Shown: positions 45,554-57,061 of the stretch, one piece after another | Numbering within the stretch: position 1 is the first letter of the stretch | How the letters are laid out: each line of letters opens with the position of its first letter | NCBI GenBank assembly: GCA_000934385.1 | Contig: KN880443.1 | Span: 1,365-65,364 of the forward strand | Direction of reading: 5' to 3' | Source of the DNA: Cylindrobasidium torrendii FP15055 ss-10 | Lineage: Eukaryota > Basidiomycota > Agaricomycetes > Agaricales > Physalacriaceae | DNA: 64,000 nucleotides | Translations under genes and position numbers: made by a program | The notes under the pieces: model-generated | Told to the model about the DNA's origin: nothing | What the model saw: the letters and a program-made list of their open reading frames with translations, nothing else | The model's database searches: none

Positions 45554-46746
45554 ATGGACGCAGCCGCGGACGAAGACAAGAAGCAGCCTTTCGATGAGGA
45601 CGCGCCCAACGATGATGACCACCAGCCGGACCCACAGGAGCACCTCATGTTGGATCAAGGAAATGGCCGTGTCTGGCTTGTCAAGGTGTGTAGGGCACAC
45701 ATCCACTCGTCCCGCACTCATCTTCGAGCAGATACCAAAGGCTCTGATGGAACGGTGGTCTGCCGTAAATGCGGAGGACGTCCATCTCGCAACGCTGCGC
45801 GTTTACGAGACGCCCGCGTCCGGCAAGGCGCCCCGCATCATTCTTTTTCTTCCTCAAACACAGGGCGCGCGCAAGAACCCGCGCAGACCAGAATTCGGGC
45901 CAAACACTCTACCCACCCTCAGTAGTGACCCCGACTGCTACGAGCTGGATATGGTGAACGATGCAGTCGAAAACCAGATCGTAGTTGCCGAGCGCGTGAA
46001 GGATGCATCGTTCAACCTCAGCGGTGCGCCAACCGGTCCACAACCCGCAAACTCGCGAGCAAGGACTACCATTCTCACTGGTCGCGTGAAACACGAGTGC
46101 AATCTACGACCTGGCTTCACGGAGAACTACAGAAAGCAGATGCGCGAGCGCCATCGCAAGTACAACACGCCCCAGCGCACAATCCAAATGATGGAGGACT
46201 CGGGCATGTCGCGCGCTGGAATCAACAGACTGACGAGTGGTGTTGCGCAGAATACCGGGACATTTGGGGACCTCATTGTGCGTCTTACTTTGTTCAAATT
46301 GTGTTCATTGTTCTCACCCCCCCATAGGCCGCAAAGCCCAAGACACGGGGCAAAGGAACAGAGCGCATGGCTCGTATGCCGCGCAACCAACTTCTGGATC
46401 TCATTTTCCAAATGTTCAAAAATCCCCCTCGTTGGGCTATCAAGGACCTTCGCCAAAGAACCCAGCAGCCGGCTGCATACCTCAAGGAAGTTCTCCTCGA
46501 GGTTGCATATTTGCATAAAAGCGGCGAACACACTGGCTTGTACGAGCTACAAGATATTTACAAGGCGGATTCTGTGCGTTTCTCCATTCTTTGGATGCGA
46601 ACGTATTCATGTGATTATGTTCACAGATGAAAGCGGAGAGTGTGCCTATGCCTTCACTTAACGGGCTAACCAAGATGGAGGAAGAAGACGATGGGATGGA
46701 CGACGACGATGAGGACGACGATGATGATATGGAGCAAGTGTCTTAG
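45554..46746 (+). CDS. Transcription initiation factor IIF subunit beta (Tfg2/RAP30)
   Basis: Four exons (introns 45686-45731, 46278-46327, 46574-46626) give 347 residues. After an acidic N-terminus the dimerisation half has VWLVKIPKALMERWSAV and LATLRVYE. The linker carries ENQIVVAER and RTTILTGRVKHECNLRPGF. The winged-helix half has RMPRNQLLDLIFQMFKN, WAIKDLRQRTQQPAAYLKEVL and YLHKSGEHTGLYELQDIY. It ends in a run of Asp/Glu (EEEDDGMDDDDEDDDDD). In the family TFIIF beta pairs with the alpha subunit, recruits RNA polymerase II to the promoter and suppresses non-specific DNA binding. The gene is complete and single-copy-like. Confidence 0.95.
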
Positions 46747-46931
46747 TGTTTGTCGGTTAACTGTAGCTTTATTCAATGTAATTATCTTACCCTTAATGTC
46801 ACCCTTGTCCTTGACACCATCGCCATAGGCGAGTTCATTGTAGAGATCAAATGTTTATTGGATATTCCCCAAAGCACAATTGAACAATCGAAGATACGCA
46901 TTCCATAAATCCAAATGCAATGGTACCTCCT

Positions 46932-47812
46932 TCACTTTTGTCCGGCAATTTCTGTCTTTGTTTTCCGTCCACCGAAGATGCCGGTACCAACGCGTACGAT
47001 ATCACTACCAGCCTTGAGCGCAGCCTCAAAGTCACTGGACATTCCCATGCTAAGAAGTAAGCGTCCATCCACGCCCCACGACTTGCCTGCGAGCTCATCG
47101 TGACAATACTTCTCCAAGACGTCTCGCGTCGCCTTGAGGGTCTCGAAATCGTTGTTCCCTCCTTCTGAATTTAGAGACTGCTCGAGCGAGCCAATCGTCA
47201 TGAGGCCTTGTAGCGATAGTTTTGGACATTCTGTGACGATGAACTTGGCGAGCTCCGTCAGCTCTCCAGTGGATGCACCGGCGGTGAGAGGTGGAAGACC
47301 CGATTTGACGTCCTCGCCAGATGTGTTGACTTGGATGAGGATATTGAGTGGTGTCGTTCGTGTATCGGGGATGTTCTTGTTCAGTGCGCTGGCAGCCTTT
47401 GTCGATGTCAGGGTCTGGATAGTGTGCAGATTGGGAATGGCGGCTAGTGTCTTGGCTTTGTTGCTCTGGAGTGTTCCAATGAAATGCCAGCGAATTTCCG
47501 GTGGTAGCTGGGATGGAGGTTAATGGAGGCTATGAAGTTGTGAAGGTGACGCACCTCTTTGGCCTTGTCCTCTAATTCCTGCACGTAGTTCTCGCCGAAA
47601 TCCAATTGGCCGTGCTCAAAGCATGCGCGTACGTCCGAAGCTGGTTTGTATTTCGATACCGCGACAAGCTGTCTCTTGTCGGGGACGCGCGCGCGTATGT
47701 CGTCTAAGCACTCAAAAAGTTCTGCTTTCCTATCGTCTGTGGACATGGTCGAGAAAAGGCGAAGTGGTGTCGATTTGAAGCGCGTCGAAGTGATGATGGA
47801 TGCCCGGAACAT
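46932..47812 (-). CDS. PLP homeostasis protein (YggS/PROSC family)
   Basis: Two exons (47555-47812 and 46932-47507) give 277 residues. The family's PLP lysine lies in LVAVSKYKP. The TIM-barrel landmarks are present: FGENYVQELEDKA, IRWHFIGTLQSNKAK, NILIQVNTSGEDVKSG, LQGLMTIG, LLSMGMSSDFEAAL and VRVGTGIFGGR. The protein binds pyridoxal phosphate without known catalysis and buffers vitamin B6 pools. The first ATG gives a basic, Ser/Thr-rich leader (MFRASIITSTRFKSTPLRLFST) that resembles a mitochondrial presequence. A second ATG at 47746 (MSTDDRK) would give a cytosolic form. The upstream codon at 47887 is GTG and is not used here. Confidence 0.92.
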
Positions 47813-47998
47813 GGAGTCATCGATCGCAGCAGATTCAACTAAAGCCTCCGTTTTCCCACGGAAACGAGATGGACTTGAAATGGACACACAGAGGCTTTTA
47901 GCAAGAACAATTTATTATGGATACATGCGTGATGAAATATTCAAATACGAGGTGTGATGCATATGTGACAAAAGAATGAACTGTAGTCTTGTTGACAT

Positions 47999-49993
47999 TC
48001 ACGGGCTTAAGCTTGCATTTGCACCCATGTTAGCCGCCATCCCCAAAGCCATCGCGCTACCCATCTGCGCTCCTGGGCCTTCGAACGGTACAAAGATCGT
48101 CCTATCTCCAAAGGCTTGGACTCTGGATACGTCCAGACGGCGGAGTGCAACTTCCCGTGCGTACACATCCGTCACCAGGATGTCTGCCGCTGACCTCGTT
48201 CGGATGGCCTCCGCCTCCGCCTCCGCCTCCGCCTCAATCTTCACACGCTCAGCCTGCGCCTTGGCTGCTGCAATGACGCTGTATGCTTCAGCGTCCGCCT
48301 GAGTGTTGCGCGCCTGCGCCTTGATGCGGGCAACAGACAGTGCACCCTCTTCTTGCTTGACCTTGTTGCTGTTCTCCCTGTCAACATTCGCGGCTTCGAC
48401 TTGCGCCTGGAGTGCACGTGTCGTGAGCTTGTCCATTGTGGCAGCGATTTCGCCCTTGAATTGGCGGTCGATGACAGCTGGGTGCCAGTGTTAACATGCA
48501 GGCTTATTGAGGTGCAAATCAAACTCACCAAGATCACGAAGAACAATGCCATATTCGATAGCAGCTTCAAGCATCTCGTCCATAGCACGTGTACGGAGAG
48601 CGTCAAGGAATGCTGAGGAAGGGTCCGTGCCATCTTCCATGTTGTCTGGCCCAAGGGAACGTTGCTTCACCATGGACGAGTAATCCAGATGGGCGACAAT
48701 TTGCGTCAGAATGGACTGTGTCTTGTCGCGCAATGCGTCGTATGGGGTGTTATATCCGTGGGTCGCAAGTTTGAGAGGCTCGGTGAGCTGCCACTTGAGG
48801 TAGATGCGCAGGCTGACGGGGACCTGGTCGCGTGTGAAGCTGGCGAAGGTTAGACGGGACGGAAAGCTATCCTCACAAATTGGACGTACATGTCCTTGGT
48901 CGGCATCTCAATCTGGTTCTCTCCCAGAGTGTAGAATCCTCACAGAGTGACACTGGGGTTGGTAATAACGCTCTGTCCGGCGCTCAGAAGCTCAAGGTCG
49001 TTGCCTCTTTGCAAGATGGCACAGTTGTTGGCAGGAATGTTCAAACTAAGTAGACATGAGTATGCACCTCCCGGTCATTAGGAATGCACCCACAAGGTCG
49101 CGACAACGAAATCCTTCTGTCTGCTTGAGCCCACTTGGCTCGACATCATAACCTCATGTGTCCATCCAAGAGTATTCTTCGTGATAGGATCGCGAATCTC
49201 GTTAGGAAGGTGCGTTTGGTCCACAACGGACAGCACATCATAAGTGCCCTCCAGAGCGGACGCGACGATTGAAGCCGCCATTTCGAATGACGAAGATACT
49301 GTTCGACGGGTCCGACACCACTGCAGCCTGGTTCTGCGAGACCTGAACCACTGTCAAGCCTTGGAAGGAGATAACCGCGTCAGATACTGTGGAATTAAGA
49401 TCAGCTGCCTGCAAAGGCTTAGGATAGGACAGGCCAGAACGTACAGCCTTTGGTTCCAGCCCAGGATCGTGCCCACCAATTGCGTAGAGGGAAGCCTGGA
49501 TAACGCCCCGGACGTGTCAAGATCTTTGGATTCCCACCGTGGTTGATGAGGCCCAAGTTCCCAGGTGTGATTTCGCGCCCAATCCATGAGACGGGAACCT
49601 GGTTAGACGAGTCAGTCGACTACATCATTGGACTATGACTTAAACCGACCTTCTTGGATAGAATATTAGGGCGACCGGACTACAGAATAAGAGGTCAATG
49701 CAGATGCTCCCATGGCTAAGGCGATCGCTCACTTCGGTTAGCTGTCTGTTCAGTGTTTCAAGCGCGGCGGCGAGACCACCCTTGCCAATGGGTACAAAGA
49801 ATGGGCGCTCTTCAGCGCCGGCGGTGTAATACGTCGAGGCGAAGTGGTCAGCGCCCTCCAATGGGCGGCGTAGTGAACTGCTCTTGCCCTTGGACCCTGG
49901 CTTGCCCGAAGAGTGAAGAGAAAATTCTCGCTCTTTGCGAAGAGCGTCGCGGTCCCCGAAGATGGTGGTGTTGTCTCCGACGCTGGAGCTCAT
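47999..49993 (-). pseudogene. SPFH/band-7 (stomatin-like) protein gene with an in-frame TGA
   Basis: A many-exon gene starting MSSSVGDNTTIFGDRDAL. It has the SPFH core (VPVSWIGREITPGNLGLINHGG, a VVQVSQNQAAVVSDPS segment, NIPANNCAILQRGNDLELL, MPTKDMY, DQVPVSLRIYLKWQLTEPLKLATHGY) and then a long helical region with DKLTTRALQAQVEAANVDREN and a Glu-Ala repeat. SPFH proteins form oligomeric membrane scaffolds. The reading frame is open across about 500 residues except for one TGA at 48940-48942, in VTNPSVTL-stop-GFYTLGENQIEMP. Arg (CGA) is the plausible ancestral codon. No splice removes the TGA without deleting conserved sequence. Either the allele is broken, the codon is read through, or the base is an error. 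One intron (about 48845-48881) is only 37 nt. Confidence 0.75.
48207..48236 (-). repeat. Glu-Ala coding hexanucleotide repeat
   Basis: Four perfect copies of GCCTCC and a fifth imperfect one (plus strand) encode E-A-E-A-E-A-E-A in the helical region of the SPFH protein. It is prone to slippage but keeps frame in two-codon steps. Confidence 0.8.
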
Positions 49994-50099
49994 GTTGGGT
50001 ATGCAGGAGGTATTGGGATAGGCGAGAATTGAATGCTAGACTTCGGGGTATGGAAGGAAGGATGAATGTGTTTCTTGCAATGGGAGAAACACGATGGCC

Positions 50100-50105
50100 T
50101 TTATA
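50100..50105 (-). promoter_or_regulatory. TATA box of the SPFH gene
   Basis: TATAAA on the minus strand about 107 nt upstream of the ATG at 49993. Confidence 0.35.
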
Positions 50106-50570
50106 CCTTGTCTGTAATGATAACAGATTCCAGCACGTTCGTAGTCACACGGAAGAGGGCTGACCAGTGCCAGCTGTCGACGAGGCTGTGTTTCAAAGGT
50201 CACGAGAGCGCGCCGTGCATGTTGATTGTTGGTAGAGTCTCTCTGCCGAGCCGCAGAGAAAGCTGCGTGGAGAATGGTTCATGAAGGCGCCCATTGCTTT
50301 TGGTAGCCTCAAGCTGTCGACAACGCTAATGATGGAGGAAGCCATTGGGAGAAAGACGCGTTCTGGCCTGTTTGGGCATTCTGCCGGATTTTGCCGGTGA
50401 TTCCGTAGCACAGCCCTCGGTTCCCATCAATTTGCAATATGCCAGAAGCGGGGCTCTGTCGTTCGGCGTGTTGCGAATTGCTCAACAAGGTGCTACGCGG
50501 GGACTATGGTGGTTGTTGGATGGTAAAAACGGCGACACTTAGCGTTTTCGGCATTTCGTCAAGGATTTTT

Positions 50571-50586
50571 GGCAATCCGGCAATCC
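50571..50586. repeat. Short tandem GGCAATCC x2
   Basis: Two adjacent perfect 8-bp units followed by GGCATTTC. The sequence CGGCATTTCG flanks it on both sides (about 50549 and 50586). Confidence 0.6.
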
Positions 50587-51113
50587 GGCATTTCGATATG
50601 CAGAATGTTCCTCCGCTCTCTATGCCAGGCTGTCAATATAACCTGAACCTAGCCACGCCACCCTGGAGCGGTAGAACGACAGTGAAGACGACCGCCCACT
50701 ATTCCACAGGCAAATATTCGCCAAATCGACAGGTCAACAGCGTCTTCAGCTGTGCTAATATCCCCCGCTTAGCGGACGTCCGCGCCGGTGATTGAACTCA
50801 CGAACGGGAGCTCGCGCCGCGTCCCGAGCATGCAACTTGAGGGCAATTGCTTTTGGACTTGTCTTTACCAAGTCGTTCGGTGATTCGACGTTTCAGCGCC
50901 CGAATTCTATCCTCTACTAGGCGGACTTTACTCCAAGGACCGTATGCTCAGACGGAATCGGAACGAGACCATGCCTCTGCTAGTATCAATAATCAGGCAA
51001 AGGTTTCGGCGCAAAAAAGTCGTCACAGATTGACCAAGAAAAGGTACAGCAATTCCTATTTTTCATTCCATATTCTTCCAGTTTCCTTCGAGAGCTACGT
51101 TTCAGCTCAGAGC

Positions 51114-52509
51114 TTAGCACTGGGTGCTGGCATAGACTTGAGTCACAAAGCACTGGAAGTTTTCATTAGTGCTAATCCAACCCAAGTCCGAACTACCACG
51201 CACGTTGTAGTTGTCGGCGTTGATAGCCTTGTTTGAAGAGGACAGGGCCTGGTCATTGGCACAGCCGTAGGTGATGTCGTCCGTGTCAGCAACAGCGTGG
51301 GTGAGCTCATGAAGGGTCGTGCCGCCGCGAATGTTGCGAGAGGCGACTGAGGTGCCAGAGCAAAGGCGGCTGGTGGTGACCTCGTTGTAGAAGATGCTGC
51401 AATAGTATATCTACACAAAGGTCAAATCAGGATAGGAAGGACATTGGTGAGTGCATACGTTGGTGGTAGCAATGAGGGTGTAGGCAATGACATTTCCGTC
51501 GCAGACACCGTACGGGTCAGTGCAGCTCAAACTGATGTGCATGGTGAGTATTAATACTTGTCTAGTTCTCAGACGTTGACGCTTACGTGCGGCTGGAAGA
51601 ACTCTCGCTAGCAACAGCAGACAACTTCGAGCTGACCGTCGAAGTCGAGACACCCGAGAAGTAGGCGCTGAAAATCGAACCGCTCGAGCCGTAAGAGGAG
51701 ATGTAGGAAACGCCGAGGCTAGCGAGCGACTTGGCCTCACTATAGCTGTGAAAAAGCTCAGGTTTCTGCCTTCATGTTGAATTGGTTAGGGTGACATACC
51801 TGGACGAGATGAACGAAGAGTAAGTCGAAGTGGAGCAGGAAACAGAGGCACGCTTCTCGAGTTTGTCCGTAGCCTCGGCCATGAGAGCGACGGGGGTCAC
51901 ATTTGAGATGGCAACCTCAAAGTTGTTCGAGGCAACTTCAGCCTTGGCAAGGCCAGAAAGTGGGACGAGTGTATCGAGGGCGGCGTCGGCCTTGGCAACC
52001 ATGAAGTCTACGAGGGGGGAGAAAGTGAATGTACCCGCGCCAGCAGCATCAAAGTCGTAGAGGGCAGACACTGACAGGCTGGTTGTCAGCGACAATCACA
52101 GCGGCGATTCCCAAGGCTCACCATCGTGAGTAACCTCGACGCTCTCCCCAGCCCCGATGACCGTGAATACGTTCTCAGCATTCTCATCCAGGGAGACGGA
52201 CATCTGGAAAGCGCATTAGCAGTAAATGGGCACGACCAAAACGCTACATACCCGGACACCGGTGAAGGCGACGTCAACACCATCCTTTTGAATGGCAAAA
52301 GAGCGCGTCGGGAGACTGTCGAGCACCGTGCCGTAGCGCAGAACCTTGAGGTCCTCATCACCGCTGTTGGTGACTTTCGCCGTGAATGTCAAGTCGGAGA
52401 CGGAGGCAGCATCTGTGGGTGCGGTGATCTCGACCTGTAGGCCGCTCGACCGCTGAAGGGGAGTGGCGAGCGCGACACAGGCGAAGAGAGCAAGAGATGC
52501 GAAGAACAT
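51114..52509 (-). CDS. Secreted M35 metalloprotease (deuterolysin / peptidyl-Lys type)
   Basis: A multi-exon gene. Signal peptide MFFASLALFACVALATPLQ, then a propeptide with SVSALYDFDAAGAGTFTFSP. Maturation is likely at a Kex2-like KLEKR|ASVSC site. The mature enzyme has the aspzincin motif H-E-L-T-H with the third zinc ligand in DTDDITYGC, plus IYYCSIFYNEVTTSRLCSG and a Cys-containing end FVTQVYASTQC reached through a last intron. Basidiomycete members of this family cleave before lysine (peptidyl-Lys metalloendopeptidase). I infer secreted nutritional proteolysis. All catalytic residues are present. A TATA box lies 69-74 nt upstream. Confidence 0.92.
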
Positions 52510-52577
52510 CTTGGACTATTGGGTGTAAAAGAAAGCTCGATGAGAACCTGAGCCTCTTCTTCGAATTTTGTCTGGCT

Positions 52578-52583
52578 TTTATA
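52578..52583 (-). promoter_or_regulatory. TATA box of the M35 protease gene
   Basis: TATAAA on the minus strand, 69-74 nt upstream of the ATG at 52509. Confidence 0.45.
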
Positions 52584-54389
52584 CGGTCTGCTTGTCGACA
52601 TCAGGTCTGCAACCCCATGGGTGCACAGAAAGATAGCAAGTAGACCTCGAGGAAAGAGACACCGGATAGGGCAAACAGTGCGCACAGAAGGTCAGCGCAC
52701 ACCCTTGAACTCGAACTCTGAATTATTCGAATGAATTCTTATCTGGATCCGGGCCTAGTGCTGCAATACGGCCCGGTAGAATCTGAGCTTATATGAACGT
52801 CTATTCTGTGAAGTGTACCTCGTACGGAAATGTGCTTGACCGAGCTTGCTGCCATTGGGTTGTCACCCGCCTCAGCATTTCTATCGAGATTTTACACGAG
52901 CAAAGTGCATACTTACTAACTAATAGTCTCCGAACATGCTGTTTTTCTACAAGAGAATTCTTCACAGTAAATAGCGAGATTGAGAAATCGTTTTGGTGGA
53001 CAATGAACATTCCCGGCAAGTTGCGTCGCATTCTACATTCACGTGAAGGTACCTAGACAAATGGCTTGCTATTCAACAAACGATTCACGAAGTCACGGCG
53101 TGTATTCGCCCATAATTCGATGGAGATAGTCAACCTTCTTTCGCATTTGCCGAATCTCTTCCGAATCAAGCGTGAGACGGATGCAAGATAAGATACTGGG
53201 ACGAGAAAGTGGCCTGGCTTCGCTGGTGTAACTTCGACATATACTGAATGTCTCTGGGTATGCGGAGCGATGTATCGTGGGTATATGCGTCGCGCTCGAG
53301 TGTACGGCTTGTCTTGGTGCACAACTTAAAGCGAAGGGCCGCAGCAAGACATGATAGTGGCGATTGCCGCGCCATTGTTTTCCTATTATGGTCTTTCAGG
53401 TTGTCGGCAGTTATGATCACTCCATCACACAGGGTACTTGTTCAGCTCGAGCAGTCTCAAAGCTGGTGAATGCACTGATTTCCACAGCACTAGCAAGGTA
53501 ATCGTTATACCTTAGTGATGCTCCCCAAGTATCACTCTGGATACTCGACCTTTATCGCCTTGAGCTCGTGGTACAGCCAATGTCTGACTCTACATGCTGA
53601 ACTTTTGTCTCGTGATGCTTCTGCGAGATAACAGTGACCATTGTGAGTATGGAGATTACATTATACTTGCCAGTGTCCTGCAAGCGGCGAACAACATTGG
53701 GGCGCCCTGATCGCATGGTGCATATCAGCTATCTTCAAAAGGTCCTGTAGAATGTCTCGAAATCTCGACCCAGACTCAAGAGTCAAGTACTTACACACAC
53801 TGCTGCAAAAGAAGCGTCCTCGCAATGATAGTCTTTGCGATTCTTTTGTTGTGGATGAGAGATTCGCGGTTCTATGAGTCCCTTTTGTCACTTATAACGC
53901 ACGACGGACTACCTGGCAGCCCGTACGTATGTAAGACATCGATGAGGGTGAGAGCAAGGAATCGGAAATACCGGTCCGAATATGCCGGCGCAGCTCTTAC
54001 GAAAAGGATCCTCTTCTTCTCCCTTCATCTGCACTGATGCCCTGTGCATACCGGCCACATTTCACTACATCGGATTCCTATTATTTTCTCCGCACAACAC
54101 AAGTGCGCATCCTTCAGCACCATCACGACGGACGAATAAACTAACCGGTAAATGCTTTGGCAAATTATTAATGAGCTTGGTCGCTTGGACATGGTAGCTG
54201 AATATGTTGACCGACAGAGCACTACTTGCTCATCCATCTCACGAATAAATTTGAATACGCAGCAAAAGAGGTATATTACGACCGGCAGGCCCTACGCGGG
54301 CTGACAGTGCCCTATGTTGCAATTGCATGTTCTGCAGTCCTCTTTCGCTCTTGTTGGTTATCAAGGGCACCTCGGTCCCTTAGCCACGT

Positions 54390-54395
54390 TATAAG
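54390..54395 (+). promoter_or_regulatory. TATA-like box of the TAP-like hydrolase gene
   Basis: TATAAG 41-46 nt upstream of the ATG at 54436. Confidence 0.35.
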
Positions 54396-54435
54396 ACGAT
54401 GATAAGAGGTCTCGCTGTTATCAGAGCTTTCTTCC

Positions 54436-56617
54436 ATGATTTCTGCGCTTTCTTCTTTCCTACTCACGTCCTTGGTCTTACTAGCTGCGGCTCAGTCCAA
54501 GGCAACCAAGTTCGACTGGAGTTCGGTGTGTCATGCATGATCCCCATCCAACGCACACTTAATCGAAGAGTACAGATTGAACCATCCAAGGGTGACCTCG
54601 AATGGGAATCTTGCTATGATAAATTCCAGTGTGCACGGCTTTCGGAAAATCTCAAATAGTGTGAGGTGGGTTCTCATGACTGACAAATGTCAAGGTTCCG
54701 TTTAACTACTCATCTCCCGATGTGGGGACAGCAGTCATTGCACTCGTTCGCCTTCCAGCGAACGTATCATCGTCGGCAGACGGTGAATACCGCGGTCCAG
54801 TATTACTCAATCCAGGCGGTCCTAGTGGTAGCGGCGTCAATTTTGTTCTTGGTTTAAACAGCCGCCTGCTTGAGTCCTTGTTTGGGTCGTCTTTCGACAT
54901 CGTTGGTTTCGACCCGCGTGGTACATCCCATCTTTTCGAGCATCCGCGCTGTGTTTACATGTCCAAAGGTATAGGACGTACTACGCCGCCGATTAGGCTT
55001 TTCTCTTCAGATGCTCAGCGTGACGAATGGGGCGCTACTAGACATTCCCATGTTTCCAACACAACCGCTAATCCGACTGTCCTCGACGACAACTGGGTTT
55101 CTTCGGACACATTGGGGCGCCTTGCTATAGAGAACGATAGGGAAGGCATTCTCCCGCACGTGACAACTGACAACGACGCCCGGGATATGTTTTCCATTGT
55201 TGAGGCTATGGGTCGCGAGAAACTACAGTACTATGGCATCTCGTGAGTAGCTCCTATTCATGCACTGCTCTTTCTCATCTTTTCAGTTATGGAAGTGTGC
55301 TCGGAGCGACATTTGCAGCTTTGTTCCCTGTGCGCTTGATTGCATTCCCTGTCTTTCTTTGCCCGATGCTCATTCCAAATGTTAGGAAAAGATAGAGAGA
55401 ATGGTTCTCGACGGTATTGTGAACTATGACAACTACTTCAGAGGTAAGCGTTCTGGCACTGAACATTTAGCGTTCGACTCAACACATGTAGGGAGCTGGA
55501 CACCTGGGCTCGAGACGGCTGATGATGCTCTTGCCTTATATGCGAAGAGCTGTTTTAATGCTGGTCCCAACGTCTGCGCCTTCTCCGGGAACGCATCATC
55601 AGGAGATGAAGTGCTCCAAAATGTGCTCGATCTGCTTGACGCTGTTATCGCGAGCCCAGTTCCCGTCCCAGGCTTTGATGGGAAGTCAGTCGATTTCAAT
55701 CTGTTGAAGGCTGTCATCTTCCAGTCATTGTATCACCCGTACACCATCGACCCTAGGCTTTCGAAGGGCTTGTTGGAACTATCACAGGGAAATGGTACAC
55801 TCATCTCTGTGATGGGTACGCCCACCGACCTGAACGCGACGAATGAAATATCGAACCTGAGCCCCGATTTCGTGTATAGCTCGGAAATGCAGAGCGAAGC
55901 ACTGACTACGGTGGCGTGTTCTGACGCCGGACGCGCTGCGACCTCTTTGGACGAGATCAAGGCTATCTATGAAGAGGCTGCCAAAATATCAAGTTTTGCG
56001 GATAATTGGATGACAATCGAGGAGGCATGCGCGTACGTGATATTGCTCTGCCATCCATAGTGGCATGTATGCTTATCAGCTTCCAGTGGATGGAAGATTC
56101 GTCCGGAGTCCACATTTCGAGGTATAAGAGCATGGTTCATGTAGACTTCTTCGACGCTGATAGGTACACTAATAGGCCCGCTCACTGCTGCTAACACGAG
56201 CTTCCCCATCTTGTTTATCGGCAATACGTTCGGTGGGAGATATCTTAGGCGGCATTTCGTCCTCGTACTGACTATCTAAATTTGCGAAGATCCTGTCACA
56301 CCTCTTTCAGCGTAACAGCTCCTCTCCGATGTTTTACTGTCGCACTACTGACTCTTAGCAGGGCAAAGCGAGGCTCCGCTAAGTTTCCAGGCTCTGTTGT
56401 TCTTACACAGAACTCCGGAGGGGTGCGTTGATTTGTTTAATATACCTACTATGCTTATTGTTTCTAGCATTCATCGTTGTCTTCTCCTTCCAACTGCAGT
56501 CGAAAATACGTATTGCAATACTTTTTGAACGGAACACTACCAGAGCCCGACACTACGTGTGAGGTTGACTTTGACATTTTCAATCCTCCGAACGACACTA
56601 CGGGTCTATACTTCTAG
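54436..56617 (+). CDS. Secreted TAP-like alpha/beta hydrolase (tripeptidyl aminopeptidase type), possible splice lesion
   Basis: A multi-exon gene. Signal peptide MISALSSFLLTSLVLLAAAQS, then KFDWSSIEPSKGDLEWESCY and CARL. The catalytic domain has the oxyanion-type LNPGGPSGSG, FDIVGFDPRG, the nucleophile Ser in YYGISYGS, the Asp in NTFDPVTPL and the His in SGGHSS. The TAP C-terminal piece is SRKYVLQYFLNGTLPEPDT and the protein ends at 56617 with NDTTGLYF. So the Ser-Asp-His triad is complete. The join between CARL and VPFNYSSPD is not clean: no GT donor fits, and an in-frame TAG (54657-54659) follows if the exon is read on. An intron of 53 nt beginning TC instead of GT would fit perfectly. By family these enzymes release short peptides from N-termini outside the cell. 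Confidence 0.78.
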
Positions 56618-57061
56618 TGAGACTTACTTGTTAAATAGCATACATGGTAGTTGAAATAGCACGAGACCACTTTGTTTGTAACGATGCGCGCGCTTGGATT
56701 AAAACTTAACACGGTGGTCAAGCTCGTCAGCCAGTACGCGTGATTGTAACACAGAATCTCCCTGGGTGTTTTGACCCCTTCTAGTAGAGGCGGCGACGCA
56801 GCGGGGCCCTCCTCGTAGTCTCCCTCCTCTGGATAAGTAGCTCCTTCCATGACCAGCACGAGCACCTATTTTTGTTACTCTCACCGCGCGTTTTTGTATT
56901 TGTAGCGAAATTTCAATCACCTGAACCCTATGTTACACCTAAATAGTACAAAGCACGTAAGGAAGAGTACCGATAAAATAGCAGCCGAAATAACGAGATT
57001 AACTAGCAACATTGACATCTCCAATTGTGAACATCCATACAAAAGCCATATCGCGAGAACG
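56618..57061. other. Convergent intergenic region
   Basis: 0.44 kb between the 3' ends of the TAP-like hydrolase and the WD40/DUF2415 gene. No gene seen. Confidence 0.5.

Larger units (their letters stand above)
49994..51113. other. Intergenic region, no gene seen
   Basis: 1.1 kb between the SPFH promoter and the 3' end of the M35 gene. ORFs are short and motif-free. It holds a short tandem of GGCAATCC and two copies of CGGCATTTCG. Confidence 0.5.
52510..54435. other. Intergenic region, no gene supported
   Basis: 1.9 kb between outward-facing M35 and TAP-hydrolase genes. Overlapping minus-strand ORFs at 53.05-53.4 kb lack motifs and splice logic. Nothing else is recognisable. Confidence 0.45.
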
